A stretch of DNA of 64,000 nucleotides from Alteromonas sp. RKMC-009. Its GTDB lineage: Bacteria > Pseudomonadota > Gammaproteobacteria > Enterobacterales > Alteromonadaceae. The position numbers were made by a program, and so were the translations under genes. Every line of letters starts with the position of its first letter. The first letter of the stretch is position 1. The stretch is taken from assembly GCF_003584565.2 (NCBI RefSeq), contig NZ_CP031010.1, positions 2,666,001-2,730,000 on the forward strand, given 5' to 3'. The notes below the pieces were generated by a model that was given only the letters and a program-made list of their open reading frames with translations, ran no database searches and was not told the DNA's origin. Positions 46,677 to 56,822 of the stretch are shown here, piece after piece.

Positions 46677-47693
46677 TTACAATATTTCCCATTGCTCAAA
46701 AATGCCCACGGAAAGAACACCTTTGCCGTCAATTTTCGCTCTGTACATGCCCGCTGAGTTAAACGGAGCTGCAATGTTACCTTCTTTATCAATGGCAATA
46801 ATGCCGCCGTCACCACCCACCGGTTTGAGCACATCAAAAATAACTGTATCAGACGCCTCTTTTAACGTTGTGCCCTGATATTTCATACGGGTACAAATAT
46901 CTGCAGCAACGTGATAACGGATGAAAAACTCACCATGCCCCGTCGCCGACACCGCACAACTGTCGTTGTCAGCCCAGGTACCGGCACCAATCACAGGCGA
47001 ATCGCCTATGCGGCCGTAGCACTTGGCGGTCATACCGCCGGTTGAAGTACCGGCTACCAGATTGCCTTCACTGTCGAGCACGACAGCGCCCACTGTACCG
47101 AAACGTTCATTGCCTTTTTGATCGCCGTACAAACCAGCACTTTCCATACGGGCTTTCACCTTTTTGAGTGATTCAAGGCGTCTTTCAGTGTCAAAGATAT
47201 GATTATCCACCAGCGTCAGTCCCTGCTCTTCTGCAAAAGCTTCTGCCCCTTCACCGGATAGCATGACATGGGGTGATAAGTGCATGACGGCCGACGCTGC
47301 AGCGATAGGACTGCGGATGGTTTTTACTCCGGCCACCGCACCGGCATTATGGGTGCCGCCGTGCATTAATGAGGCATCCAGTTCGTGTTCACCTTCCCAG
47401 GTATACACAGCTCCGATGCCGGCATTAAACAACGGTGAAGTTTCCAGAATTTGAATGGCAGCAATCACTGCCTTTTCACCGGGTTCGCCCTGCTCAAGCA
47501 AAGCGTAGCCTGCTTTTGCTGCTTCACTGAGGGTATCTTTGTAGGCTTTTTCCAGTTCCGGCGTGAAATTCTTCTTTAAAATGGTTCCGGCGCCGCCGTG
47601 GATAACAATAGCCACCGGTTTATCTTCAGCCGCCACTACCTGCGAACTTAATGTCAAAGCGCTGCACATCACAGCCGCGAGAAACTTTTTCAT
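46677..47693 (-). CDS. isoaspartyl peptidase / plant-type L-asparaginase, exported
   Basis: An N-terminal nucleophile hydrolase of 338 residues that cleaves isoaspartyl dipeptides or asparagine after self-cleavage into two subunits. A signal peptide (MKKFLAAVMCSALTLSSQVVAAE) indicates a periplasmic enzyme. IVIHGGAG near the N-terminus and the cleavage site GTVGAVVLDSEGNLVAGTSTGG, with the nucleophilic threonine, are clear. It starts at an ATG with AAGGA upstream and is divergent from sbcB, 130 bp away. Relative activity on asparagine and on isoaspartyl peptides cannot be told from sequence. Confidence 0.93.
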   Translation of the reverse strand: MKKFLAAVMCSALTLSSQVVAAEDKPVAIVIHGGAGTILKKNFTPELEKAYKDTLSEAAKAGYALLEQGEPGEKAVIAAIQILETSPLFNAGIGAVYTWEGEHELDASLMHGGTHNAGAVAGVKTIRSPIAAASAVMHLSPHVMLSGEGAEAFAEEQGLTLVDNHIFDTERRLESLKKVKARMESAGLYGDQKGNERFGTVGAVVLDSEGNLVAGTSTGGMTAKCYGRIGDSPVIGAGTWADNDSCAVSATGHGEFFIRYHVAADICTRMKYQGTTLKEASDTVIFDVLKPVGGDGGIIAIDKEGNIAAPFNSAGMYRAKIDGKGVLSVGIFEQWEIL

Positions 47694-47823
47694 TCCTTTT
47701 CCTTGTTGTTGTTCATGTTTAACGTCGTCCGGAGGATCAGTTCATCAGCCGCAAACTGGCTTGCACCCTGCTGCGCTGGTATAGTGCCCCGCGTAACGTT
47801 TTTCTAATGGATTTTGTTTACCA

Positions 47824-49254
47824 ATGACACAATATGCGCCATCAATGCTATGGCACGATTACGAGACCTGGGGCGCTAACCCGCTCAAAGATACCCCTTC
47901 TCAATTTGCTGCCATCCGTACCGATGCAGAATTAAATGTTATTGGAAAGCCCGTTAATATCATGGCGCAAATTGCCAATGATGTGTTGCCCCATCCTCAG
48001 GCTTGCCTGATCACCGGCATCACACCACAGCAATCAATGCGTGACGGTATGATTGAGGCTGATTTCGCCAGACGTATCCATGAAGAAATGAGCCAGCCGA
48101 ACACTTGCGTGGTTGGTTATAACAGTATTCGCTTTGATGATGAAGTCAGCCGCACCCTCTTTTATCGCAACTTTTATGACCCTTATGGCAGAGAGTGGCG
48201 AAACGGCAATTCCCGCTGGGATATTATTGATCTCGCCAGGGCCTGCTATGCCCTGCGTCCTGAGGGTATTAACTGGCCGGTGAGAGACGATGGTACACCG
48301 GTATTCAAATTAGAAGAACTGGCCAAAGCCAATGAACTGGAACATGGTCAGGCTCACGATGCACTTTCGGATGTCCGCGCTACTATCGCGCTGGCAAAAT
48401 TAATCAGGCAGCATCAACCAAAACTCTATGACTATGCGTTTTCATTGCGCAGCAAACATGCCGTGTTAAAGCAGATTAATCTGCAGCAGCCTTCTGTGCT
48501 GTTGCATATTTCATCTAAAATTCCCGCCAGTCAGGGTTGTTGCACGTGGGTAATGCCAATCGCTATGCACCCCGTTAACAGTAACGCCATTATCGCCGTC
48601 GATTTGTCTCAGCCTGTTGAACCATTACTAAACGATGATGCGGATACTATTCGTGAAAAGTTGTACACACCGGCATCAGAGTTGGGGGATGAACCCCGTC
48701 CCGGTCTAAAGCTTATTCACATCAACCGGTCGCCTTTTGTCACTACGGCAAAAGCCATGACGGAAGAAAATGCTGAGCGGCTGGGGCTGAACAGAGAGCA
48801 GTGCCTGGAAAATTACAAGCGTTTAGCGGCCAGCGATATCACACAAAAGTTGTCTGATGTGTATAACACGCCTCATGATGACGCTGATAATGATGCCGAT
48901 CATTCCCTTTACAGTGGTGGATTTTTATCAGATGAAGAGCGCCGCTGGTGTGAGCAGGTGCATGCCAGCGCACCGGAAGCGCTTGACCGGCTGGCATCAC
49001 AAACACAGAACCAGACCTTAAAAACCCTGCTGTTCCGTTATCGTGCACGTAATTATCCTTACACGCTGAATGCTGATGAAATGCACCGCTGGCAGGCACA
49101 CAGACAATACAGGCTGACTGATAAAGATTCGCCCGCCACGGTTACCCTCGAACTGTTTATGATGGAACTGGAAACGCTGGCGCATGAGCATCAGAACGAT
49201 CCGAACAGACAAGCTATACTCAGGGCGCTATATCAATACGCTCAAAACCTTTGA
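47824..49254 (+). CDS. sbcB: exodeoxyribonuclease I
   Basis: ExoI digests single-stranded DNA 3' to 5' and takes part in mismatch repair and recombination. The 476-residue protein has the DEDDh acids: LWHDYETWGANP near residue 12, VGYNSIRFDDEVSRTLFYRNF near 97-117 and HGQAHDALSDVRATIALA near 178. The following SH3-like and helical C-terminal regions are of normal length. It starts at an ATG just before TATAC-rich DNA and has no operon partner. Confidence 0.95.
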   Translation: MTQYAPSMLWHDYETWGANPLKDTPSQFAAIRTDAELNVIGKPVNIMAQIANDVLPHPQACLITGITPQQSMRDGMIEADFARRIHEEMSQPNTCVVGYNSIRFDDEVSRTLFYRNFYDPYGREWRNGNSRWDIIDLARACYALRPEGINWPVRDDGTPVFKLEELAKANELEHGQAHDALSDVRATIALAKLIRQHQPKLYDYAFSLRSKHAVLKQINLQQPSVLLHISSKIPASQGCCTWVMPIAMHPVNSNAIIAVDLSQPVEPLLNDDADTIREKLYTPASELGDEPRPGLKLIHINRSPFVTTAKAMTEENAERLGLNREQCLENYKRLAASDITQKLSDVYNTPHDDADNDADHSLYSGGFLSDEERRWCEQVHASAPEALDRLASQTQNQTLKTLLFRYRARNYPYTLNADEMHRWQAHRQYRLTDKDSPATVTLELFMMELETLAHEHQNDPNRQAILRALYQYAQNL

Positions 49255-49329
49255 CCTCATCGCAACTGTCACTATAAAGTAGACTAAAGACGTAGTAGCA
49301 GTTTGCCGATATGGTATTGGCGTAGTCTC

Positions 49330-51003
49330 ATGGAACAGAAGATGAAAGGTATTTCTTTCAGTTACAACAGCGATACTCAGTTTGTCACCCTTAGCTTACT
49401 TCCTGCCGAAATGGAAAAGGAAGCAGATCTGAGCACCATTAAATCTGAATTAGCCAGTGGTGCTTACAGCGATTTTTATCTGTCAGAAAAAGCCCTGAAA
49501 TCAGCCTGTGACAAAGCAAACCTCTATCATAAAACCGGCGACAAGACACCGGTTACCGCAGACATTGCTGAATTGCGTCATGCAGAAGTCGACTTTGTTG
49601 TCAGTGAAGACAACATGCACGCCACTTTGCGGCTTACAGCTCCCTACGGCGGCAGAATGCCTAATGCCATCACTATCCGTAACCTCGCCTGGAAACAGCG
49701 CATACGCCGTGGCGTTGGCATGCGCCACATCAATATGCTATTGAAAGAAGCGGAAAAAGCAGAACCTGGCCAGGTGCTCAAGGCTGTAGTGGCCAAGGGG
49801 CTCCCTCCCAGAAATGGAAAGGGTTCAAGATTTATACCGCTGGTCCCGAATGCACTTGAGCGGGTCCTCAAGCCTCAGACCAGTGACGGCGAAAAAGCGG
49901 ATCTCCGGAATCTTGGCGACGTCATTTGTGTGAAAACCGGCACACCGGTAGTGCGCAGAACAGCACCGACTCAAGGCCGTAAAGGCTATGACGTTAAAGA
50001 CACGGTACTTTACCCCAAGCCCGGTGAATGGCTGGAATTTAAAATGGGTTCCGGTACCGCCGTCAGTAATGAAGATGAGAACATGCTGGTGGCGACGATT
50101 TCCGGGATGCCGAAATACCATGAACTCCGCATGAATATTGACGACACCTTTATCTGCAATGGTGTCAATGTGGGCAGCGGACATGTCACCTATGACGGTG
50201 CTGTTCTGGTGAATGGTGATGTTGCAGAGAAAATGAAAATCAAAGCAACCAAAGACATCACGATTAACGGCTTTGTTGAATCTGCAATCATTGAAGCCGG
50301 CGGCGATATCATCATCACTGAAGGTGCAATGGGTAAGGTTACCGATAACGCTGAAGGTTATGCATGCACGCTTATCGCAGGCGGCAGCATTCACGTTCAG
50401 CATGGCCAGGGGCTGGATATTATTGCCGGTAAGAATATTACCGTGGGCAGACAAATGGCCTACAGCCGCCTGAAGGCCGGTGGTTCTGTCACTATAGGAA
50501 ACATATCCAAACCAATGGGTAATCTGTTTGCCTGCGAAATCGTCTGCGAAGACAAAGTTGAAGCCGGCACACTGGGCGCGATTTCAGGCAGTACGCTGAA
50601 AGTTGATTTTACTGCGGGGATGAGTGCATTGATGGAGCGTAAAGAAACCATTGATGAACTGCTACGTCAGTTACGGGAGAATAACTCCCGCCACAGAGAA
50701 AAGCTGGAGGTCATCTCCGGTCGTACCATCCATAAAGATTTAAAGCACAAAATAACCGAAGCAAAATCTCTTCTGAATAATGAAACAGCGTTATTAAACT
50801 GGCTGGAACTGAAAGCGTCGGAATTGAAGAAGCTGAAAACGCAATATGAAAACCGAATTCAGCTGAAGGCCAACAAACGAATTTACGCCGGCGTATCAGC
50901 CAAACTGAATAACCGTAACTGGCGCTCAGAACGGGAATACGAGCGCTGCAAAATCCGCTATGAAGGTCATCAGTGGCACTATGAGCCGGATACCTCCGGC
51001 TAA
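49330..51003 (+). CDS. FapA/DUF342 family protein
   Basis: A 557-residue cytoplasmic protein of the FapA (DUF342) family. Members include a regulator of polar flagellar biosynthesis in Vibrio and proteins of unknown role. The central region (about 230-430) is a right-handed beta-helix with hexapeptide-like repeats (VNGDVAEKMKIKATKDITINGF, SGSTLKVDF), followed by a long coiled coil (about 440-520, MERKETIDELLRQLRENNSRHREKLE). The start is uncertain: ATG at 49330 or 49342; a TTG at 49303 also lies in frame. It stands alone between sbcB and a sensor gene; no flagellar genes are nearby. Confidence 0.82.
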   Translation: MEQKMKGISFSYNSDTQFVTLSLLPAEMEKEADLSTIKSELASGAYSDFYLSEKALKSACDKANLYHKTGDKTPVTADIAELRHAEVDFVVSEDNMHATLRLTAPYGGRMPNAITIRNLAWKQRIRRGVGMRHINMLLKEAEKAEPGQVLKAVVAKGLPPRNGKGSRFIPLVPNALERVLKPQTSDGEKADLRNLGDVICVKTGTPVVRRTAPTQGRKGYDVKDTVLYPKPGEWLEFKMGSGTAVSNEDENMLVATISGMPKYHELRMNIDDTFICNGVNVGSGHVTYDGAVLVNGDVAEKMKIKATKDITINGFVESAIIEAGGDIIITEGAMGKVTDNAEGYACTLIAGGSIHVQHGQGLDIIAGKNITVGRQMAYSRLKAGGSVTIGNISKPMGNLFACEIVCEDKVEAGTLGAISGSTLKVDFTAGMSALMERKETIDELLRQLRENNSRHREKLEVISGRTIHKDLKHKITEAKSLLNNETALLNWLELKASELKKLKTQYENRIQLKANKRIYAGVSAKLNNRNWRSEREYERCKIRYEGHQWHYEPDTSG

Positions 51004-51030
51004 GCCTCGCCGGCCTTACTCTTCCAACAC

Positions 51031-52425
51031 CTACTCTGCTAAAGCGACTACGTTGCCGCCCTGACGACGGGAAGCACTCAATGCTCTGTTAAGGTCATCG
51101 TTCCATTCGGAATAACGTTGCCCGCTCTGCAGTTCAGCCACTCCGGTGATAAAAATTATTGTGGGATCTGCTTCCGCTTTCAGGCACTCAAGTAAACGGT
51201 TTGCCAGACTGTCACCTGCCGCAAGGGTCGTTTGTGGTGATAAAATCATAAACTTATCAGGCTCGCACCTTGCAGTAATATCCACATCTCTTACCGTGGT
51301 TAAACAAGCACTGGTGAGTCGTTTACATAAACTGTCTGTGTGTGCTCCGGCCCTGAGTTTATTGCCGTTTTCAGTAATTTCAATTGCAATCAGTGTGCAC
51401 GGACTCTGGAAACGCAGATGCCTGGAGATCTCTTCTTCAGCCTTTTGCATGAAATAATTGCGGTTATATAAACCGGTTACTTCATCCCGCGTGGATAAAA
51501 ACTCCAGTGTCCGGTTCTTTTCGAGTAACGAGGACTGCAAGCTTTCAATTTCATCGTTTTTCTGGCTGATTTGGCGCTGGTAACTGCTAATTACCCGTTT
51601 TCGCCAGGCGGCTACAGCAACAAGTGCAATAGCGATAAACACGATACCGAGCACAAACCCATACCGGCCCTGTTTTACCTGACGAACAGCATTCCAGCGT
51701 TTGTAAATATCAACTTTACGGGATTCAGGAATAGCCGAAATCGCCTTATTCAGTAAAGGAACCAGTTCGGCGTGATTTTTATTCACACCAAAGGAAAGCA
51801 TATCAAAAGGCTCGGCAAAACCGACAATTTGCAGATCTGAAAAGTCGTGAGCGTTAATTGCAGAATAAACGCCCATCAGTGAACCCACCATCAAATCGAT
51901 GTCACCTTTAGATAGCTTCTGTAACCCGCTCACCTCAGAATCAACATATTCCGTAAGCAAATCAGGATAGTAGCGGGCAAGGTATTCCGCATGCCTGAAA
52001 CCGCTGACCACCCCGACGATACGATTGCCGACACCTTCAAACCCCTGAACCATAGGCGTACCATTACGGCCTACCAGTACGTTAGGTACTTCTATATACG
52101 GGGTAGTAAAGTTCAAAAAGTGGCTTCTTGAGGGGGTACGGTTGATCATTGTCGTCACCATACACGCGCCGGACTCTACGGCCGCAAGCGAATCCTGCCA
52201 GCTCTCCGTGGGGATGAGTTCGAACTTAAGATGAGAGAGCTTACTGATAACATCGAGATAATCTGCGGAGATCCCTATGTGTTTGCCGTTACGCATGGCT
52301 TCATAAGGCATCCAGTCCGGGTCGATACAGTAGGTTACGACCTGTTCTCCGGCAGCATAGGCCACCGGCAATTTGCCGGCTAAAGCGGCCAGCGCAAGAC
52401 ACAGGAATAAATACCGTTTTGGCAA
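51031..52425 (-). CDS. periplasmic solute-binding sensor with degenerate GGDEF domain (EPDKF)
   Basis: A membrane sensor of about 464 residues. I prefer the TTG start at 52425, which has GAGG upstream and begins a good signal peptide (PKRYLFLCLALAALAGKLPVAYA); a GTG at 52470 also lies in frame. A type-3 solute-binding domain (about 28-255) is followed by a transmembrane helix (about 263-283), a coiled coil and a GGDEF-like domain. The signature reads ARCEPDKFMILSP where an active cyclase has RYGGDEF, so catalysis is unlikely. The binding domain resembles amino-acid-binding BvgS/ArtI types. Confidence 0.85.
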   Translation of the reverse strand: MPKRYLFLCLALAALAGKLPVAYAAGEQVVTYCIDPDWMPYEAMRNGKHIGISADYLDVISKLSHLKFELIPTESWQDSLAAVESGACMVTTMINRTPSRSHFLNFTTPYIEVPNVLVGRNGTPMVQGFEGVGNRIVGVVSGFRHAEYLARYYPDLLTEYVDSEVSGLQKLSKGDIDLMVGSLMGVYSAINAHDFSDLQIVGFAEPFDMLSFGVNKNHAELVPLLNKAISAIPESRKVDIYKRWNAVRQVKQGRYGFVLGIVFIAIALVAVAAWRKRVISSYQRQISQKNDEIESLQSSLLEKNRTLEFLSTRDEVTGLYNRNYFMQKAEEEISRHLRFQSPCTLIAIEITENGNKLRAGAHTDSLCKRLTSACLTTVRDVDITARCEPDKFMILSPQTTLAAGDSLANRLLECLKAEADPTIIFITGVAELQSGQRYSEWNDDLNRALSASRRQGGNVVALAE

Positions 52426-52630
52426 ACAAACAACCTCGGGGAAAAGAAAAACTACCGGTGGCAAACTCACTGAACGCCAACGGGTACAGGTTAACGACTT
52501 ATTCTTAATAAGGAAAGTGCCGGAACAAAGATCATAGTATCTCCCGGCATATACAAGTGATGCAACGGTTGCGCCGGACCGACATGCTTAACGGACTGAG
52601 CAGATAAAGTGGAGAAGTTTCATGAGTAAT

Positions 52631-52656
52631 AAAAAAAGGCCTTCATCGGGAAGGCC
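52631..52656 (-). terminator. terminator after the PEP-CTERM gene
   Basis: On the minus strand GGCCTTC and GAAGGCC form a seven-base stem (52638-52644 and 52650-52656), followed by seven T. It lies 21 bp after the stop of the PEP-CTERM protein gene. Confidence 0.85.
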
Positions 52657-52677
52657 TCAATCGTAGTGGTAAACTGC

Positions 52678-53211
52678 TTACGCGCGACGACGGCGCACCA
52701 TCATGCCACCGAATGCCAGAGCAAACAGTGCCAGCACTGAAGGTTCAGACAGACTTACTGAGTTAACAACCATTACGTCATCTTCAAATGCTTCTAACTG
52801 ATAATCGCCGGCAAAGAAGATAGCTACGTAATTACTATTTGTAGAAAATGCATCGTAAAAAACGCTGTAGTACCAGGGGAAATCATCCTCTGCATCTACG
52901 TATAAAAATTCAACGCCCGCGAAGATGTTATCTACATCGATAACAGCTTCGAAATCGTTCATAACCGGGTTCCAGCCGTCTGCCAGAGGGATATAGAAAT
53001 CAACCAGGTTAAACGCCAGGCCATCATAAGTGCTGATTGCACCCATGCCTGAATTGATCAGGCTGTTATCCAGTTCGAGGTCATAAGAGATAATTTCAAG
53101 ACCACCAACATATACAGACTGAGAGATAATTGCAGCCTGACTTTGCGCTGCAAACATCATTGAACAACAAGCCAGAACGGCTGCGCTAAAGAGTGCTTTT
53201 AGTTTTTTCAT
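52678..53211 (-). CDS. PEP-CTERM sorting-domain protein
   Basis: A 177-residue exported protein with a signal peptide (KKLKALFSAAVLACCSMMFAAQSQA) and a C-terminal sorting tripartite signal: SEPSVLALFALAFGGMM followed by VRRRR. This is the pattern recognised by exosortase/EpsH systems, which couple protein sorting to exopolysaccharide export. The middle is acidic and aromatic, with no known domain. The proline-glutamate motif is SEP rather than the common VPEP. No exosortase is in the window, so one must be elsewhere if the signal works. It follows the subtilase gene by 61 bp and could be read from it. Confidence 0.82.
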   Translation of the reverse strand: MKKLKALFSAAVLACCSMMFAAQSQAAIISQSVYVGGLEIISYDLELDNSLINSGMGAISTYDGLAFNLVDFYIPLADGWNPVMNDFEAVIDVDNIFAGVEFLYVDAEDDFPWYYSVFYDAFSTNSNYVAIFFAGDYQLEAFEDDVMVVNSVSLSEPSVLALFALAFGGMMVRRRRA

Positions 53212-53272
53212 GTTACTTCTGCCTTTTTTAATGTGTGGGTACAGTGAAAATCACTGTACCCGTTTCCTCTGA

Positions 53273-56200
53273 TTATTGTTTTACAGCTTCAACGATCGTG
53301 GTGCCCTGTTCCTGGCCATCACCATCGAAGAACGTCACGGTACCCATGTAAGGTACGCCTGACGCAAGACCGCGGGTAATGATACGAACGTCATTAAGGC
53401 GTCCGTCAACTGCACGGGATGACATGCTGAAACGGCTGCTGCTGTCTTTACCACCGGCTACCCATACAGGCATCTGGAAGTCAGTTTCCGTTGCGCCATT
53501 CAGATCCCAACCGTGAACCCAAACGATATAAACATCACCAACGCCCACATTGGCTGCCGGCTCAGGATTCATCAGAACAACATCTTCATCAGAACCACCG
53601 AATGCAGATACACCAACCTGTGTACATAACCAGCCTTCACAGCGGTAAACGTAAAGGTCAAGGTCAGTACCGCTTTGTTCTACCAGTTCATCACGTAAGC
53701 TGAAACGGGCCATGGTGGTCCCTTCAGGAATGTGGAACAAGGTAGTAGACAAACCGTCCTCGTTGAATGCGAACGAACTGTCAGGATCCTGCTCAACGGT
53801 GCTTGTAACCACTTCAGGTGCAACCAGACTTGCGTAGTCGATACTTGCACGACCGGTATAGTTCATACCCACTGAGAAGAAACCACGGCCACGGGAGTTC
53901 AGACCGACAGAAACGCTTTCAGGTGCAGAAATGTTCTCATCCGCTGCCGGCATAATTGCTACCGGGCTGCGAACAACTTTACCGTTATCACCTTCAAGTA
54001 CTACAGCACCGAAGATCCATTCATCAAGAACAGTTTCTTCTGTTTTCGCTACTGTCAGTGCAAAAGCTGAGGTGCCGTTTGCTGTCACTTCAACCACACC
54101 GCCCTGAACCGGCGTGAGGTCGCTGTTATAACCCTGAACAGAAACATCCAGTGAATCCAGACCTTCAATTGAAATGGTGTAAGTACTGTCTGCACCAGTT
54201 ACGTCAGAAACATAACGGTAGATAGTTTCAGCACCGGACAATTCACCGATAGCAATTGACGGATAGTTCAGCTGGCTTGGATCAGTCGGGAAGTAATTGG
54301 CCTCATAAGTGGCACAATCGTAGCCTGACTCGCTGATAACAAATGATTCTTCGTCCAGACCACACATAAAGCCCATGTAATCGAAGAAAGAAGCATCAAA
54401 GGTTAAGCCGGGTTCCATAGCAGAAACCGGTGCAGCATGACCAGCACCAAAATCAAACGGATCAGCCGGTGTGCTGCCGTCTTCCTTGGTGACATCCTGA
54501 TACGCAGTAGTCATTAGTGCAGATTTAACCTGAGCAGGAGTCCAGTCAGGGTGCTGATCGATAAGCAGTGCAGCCATACCGGCAATATGCGGGGAAGACA
54601 TTGACGTACCACTTAAGTAAGCCACTTGCTTGCCCTGCTCGCCGAACATTGGCGTGTCAGAGGTTGCTGCCAGGATGCGAACACCCGGAGCAGTGATATC
54701 CGGCTTAATTACATCCAGTGTAGAGGCATTCGGACCACGGCTTGAGAAATCAGCCATGATATTGCCTGTTTCCTGTTGTTCAACGTAGGTACCGGCACTC
54801 ATTGTCACGGTCACATTGCCGCCTTCAACCGCTGAAGAGTTCAGCATGCTGCCCACAGCTTCAGTAACCATACCGCCGGGGATGCCGCCGACAAAATCGC
54901 CGCCCATTACGGTAACACCGCCACCATTGTCATAAACCACGACAGCAGTCGCACCTGAATCCAGTGCACGGCTAACTTTTTGCGAAAACGCACAGGAACC
55001 ACGCTGAATTAACGCAATGTTTCCTGAAATATCAGCAGCGTTATCAAGTGGCGTAGATGCTGCACCGTCAAAACAGGCCAGCAGTGGTTCAGCTACAACC
55101 AGTGAACCGGTCACAGGACCTGTTTCACTCAGTGGTTTTGTAATTGAACCTTCGGTAAACGCAACTGTACTGGTTTCATCGAACTGGGTGACTTCAAGAC
55201 CATTTACAACAGTTGTACCGTCATAAGTCGAGGCGCCTACTGTGGTTACCCAGGGAGCAGGTGTGCCGGTGGTAGATGCTGCAGGGCCAGAGTTACCGGC
55301 TGAAACTGAAACAAATACACCAGCCTGTGCCGCACGTAACATGGCTGCAGTAGACGGCACGGTCAGGTCAGTCAGACTGCCACCGATGGAATAGTTGAGT
55401 ACATCCACACCATCAACAATAGCCTGTTCAATTGCAGCCATACTATCGCCGTAGAAACAGCCGGCTTCGTCACCGCCTTGCGGGTTAACGTAGTCAGAGT
55501 TCCAGCACACTTTATACATGGCAACACGGGCACGCGGCGCGATACCGGACATTACGCCAATTTCAGTGCCGTTCATAACAGCAGACACGCCTTCGTTACC
55601 GGCAGCAGTGCTGGCTGTGTGACTACCGTGACCATCTGCGTCACGGGGAGACATAAATTCACCTAACTCTGTTTGAATGTCATAAACAGACTGGAAAGTC
55701 TCAGGGAAGAAACGTGCACCGATAAGTTTGTTGTTACAGGCAAATGTGCCTGCCTGTGCTTCTTCACCGGTATCACAGGCACCCTGCCAACCGATGTCAG
55801 CCGGATCGGAGTAAGAGCCGTCATCAGCAAAACTTGGGTTTTCCGGTGTAATACCCGTGTCAAGAATACCGACAATCACATCTTCACCTTTAATACCCAG
55901 AGTATGCTGTCCACCCGCGCCGGTAAGGCCGAGGAACTCAGGAGTATTAGCCGTGTCTACTTTCACCATCTGGTCTTCCCAGACGCTGGCGACTTCAGGA
56001 TTAGCGCGTAATGCTTTTGCCTGGGCAGGCGTTAACTTTGCTGAAAATCCGTTGAAGCTGTGAACGTAGTTATGGATGATTTTAACGTTACCTACGGCTG
56101 CTGCTGCGGCGCGCTGGTTGCGTTTCAATTTGCTGGTGTAATTGCGGATTTGTTTGGTGTCTGAGGCGTATTGGTTACCCCTCGATGCGACGTGTTGTTT

Positions 56201-56425
56201 ATTTGGGATGAGCTCCCCGATTTCCTCTGCGTAGGTGATACCTGGTGCCTGCTTCATCTGGATGATGTAAACACCGGAACCCTTTTTGACATTAGCTTGG
56301 TTTCCTGAAACAGAAAACTTCGTCAGGTCCTGGGCTGGAATCTGCTGAGCAGTTACTGTGGTAGTCATACCCGCGGTAACAGCCATAGAAACCATTGTTC
56401 CCAATAGTTTTTTCTTAAATGTCAT
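53273..56425 (-). CDS. secreted subtilisin-like serine protease (S8) with I9 propeptide and PA domain
   Basis: A 1050-residue secreted protease. A signal peptide (about 1-27) is followed by an I9 propeptide (about 48-155, YIIQMKQAPG to VASVWEDQ) and the S8 catalytic domain. The triad is visible: Asp in VGILDTGI near 190, His in DGHGSHTAS near 265 and Ser in SGTSMSSPHIAG near 607. A PA domain is inserted before the serine (about 420-540, IALIQRGSCAFSQK). Fibronectin-like and other beta-rich domains fill the C-terminus. It starts at an ATG. It is probably a nutrient-scavenging or surface enzyme; the following PEP-CTERM gene may be cotranscribed. Confidence 0.93.
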   Translation of the reverse strand: MTFKKKLLGTMVSMAVTAGMTTTVTAQQIPAQDLTKFSVSGNQANVKKGSGVYIIQMKQAPGITYAEEIGELIPNKQHVASRGNQYASDTKQIRNYTSKLKRNQRAAAAAVGNVKIIHNYVHSFNGFSAKLTPAQAKALRANPEVASVWEDQMVKVDTANTPEFLGLTGAGGQHTLGIKGEDVIVGILDTGITPENPSFADDGSYSDPADIGWQGACDTGEEAQAGTFACNNKLIGARFFPETFQSVYDIQTELGEFMSPRDADGHGSHTASTAAGNEGVSAVMNGTEIGVMSGIAPRARVAMYKVCWNSDYVNPQGGDEAGCFYGDSMAAIEQAIVDGVDVLNYSIGGSLTDLTVPSTAAMLRAAQAGVFVSVSAGNSGPAASTTGTPAPWVTTVGASTYDGTTVVNGLEVTQFDETSTVAFTEGSITKPLSETGPVTGSLVVAEPLLACFDGAASTPLDNAADISGNIALIQRGSCAFSQKVSRALDSGATAVVVYDNGGGVTVMGGDFVGGIPGGMVTEAVGSMLNSSAVEGGNVTVTMSAGTYVEQQETGNIMADFSSRGPNASTLDVIKPDITAPGVRILAATSDTPMFGEQGKQVAYLSGTSMSSPHIAGMAALLIDQHPDWTPAQVKSALMTTAYQDVTKEDGSTPADPFDFGAGHAAPVSAMEPGLTFDASFFDYMGFMCGLDEESFVISESGYDCATYEANYFPTDPSQLNYPSIAIGELSGAETIYRYVSDVTGADSTYTISIEGLDSLDVSVQGYNSDLTPVQGGVVEVTANGTSAFALTVAKTEETVLDEWIFGAVVLEGDNGKVVRSPVAIMPAADENISAPESVSVGLNSRGRGFFSVGMNYTGRASIDYASLVAPEVVTSTVEQDPDSSFAFNEDGLSTTLFHIPEGTTMARFSLRDELVEQSGTDLDLYVYRCEGWLCTQVGVSAFGGSDEDVVLMNPEPAANVGVGDVYIVWVHGWDLNGATETDFQMPVWVAGGKDSSSRFSMSSRAVDGRLNDVRIITRGLASGVPYMGTVTFFDGDGQEQGTTIVEAVKQ

Positions 56426-56822
56426 TTATTGCGTCTCCCATTGACACTTTTTTTGTTTTGCGGCTTCCTTCAGGAGATAAAACATCAGTTTTACCGCATC
56501 GGGAATTATTCCTGCCTGAATCTGCGTTAACGCATTTACAAACGTGGAACCCGCTTTCTGGATTTACTGCATTTATTATTATTCCCCGATGTTTATTTAC
56601 TTCTTCCTTGTCATCGGAGGTCTGATATTTATACAAAATTCACACCACGTGTTCTATCTTCCTGATCTTTATAAGATATATCAAGCAGGAATATATAACC
56701 TGTTGCTAATTTGTAAATTTTCTTGACGCTGAAAAGGTTATTTATTAATCAAATCATAGAGATAAAAAAAGGCAGTACATGACTGCACTGCCTTTATATT
56801 CAGTAACTAAGGTACGCAACCA
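56426..56822. other. intergenic region upstream of the subtilase gene
   Basis: 397 bp between the subtilase start and the thiolase stop, both genes on the minus strand. The part near 56650-56760 is AT-rich and is the likely promoter area of the protease gene, but I could not pick a convincing -35/-10 pair. Short frames here have no recognisable content. The thiolase terminator lies at its right end. Confidence 0.5.
56764..56792 (-). terminator. terminator after the thiolase gene
   Basis: On the minus strand GGCAGT and ACTGCC pair (56771-56776 with 56787-56792) around a ten-base loop and are followed by seven T. It lies 31 bp beyond the thiolase stop. Confidence 0.75.
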
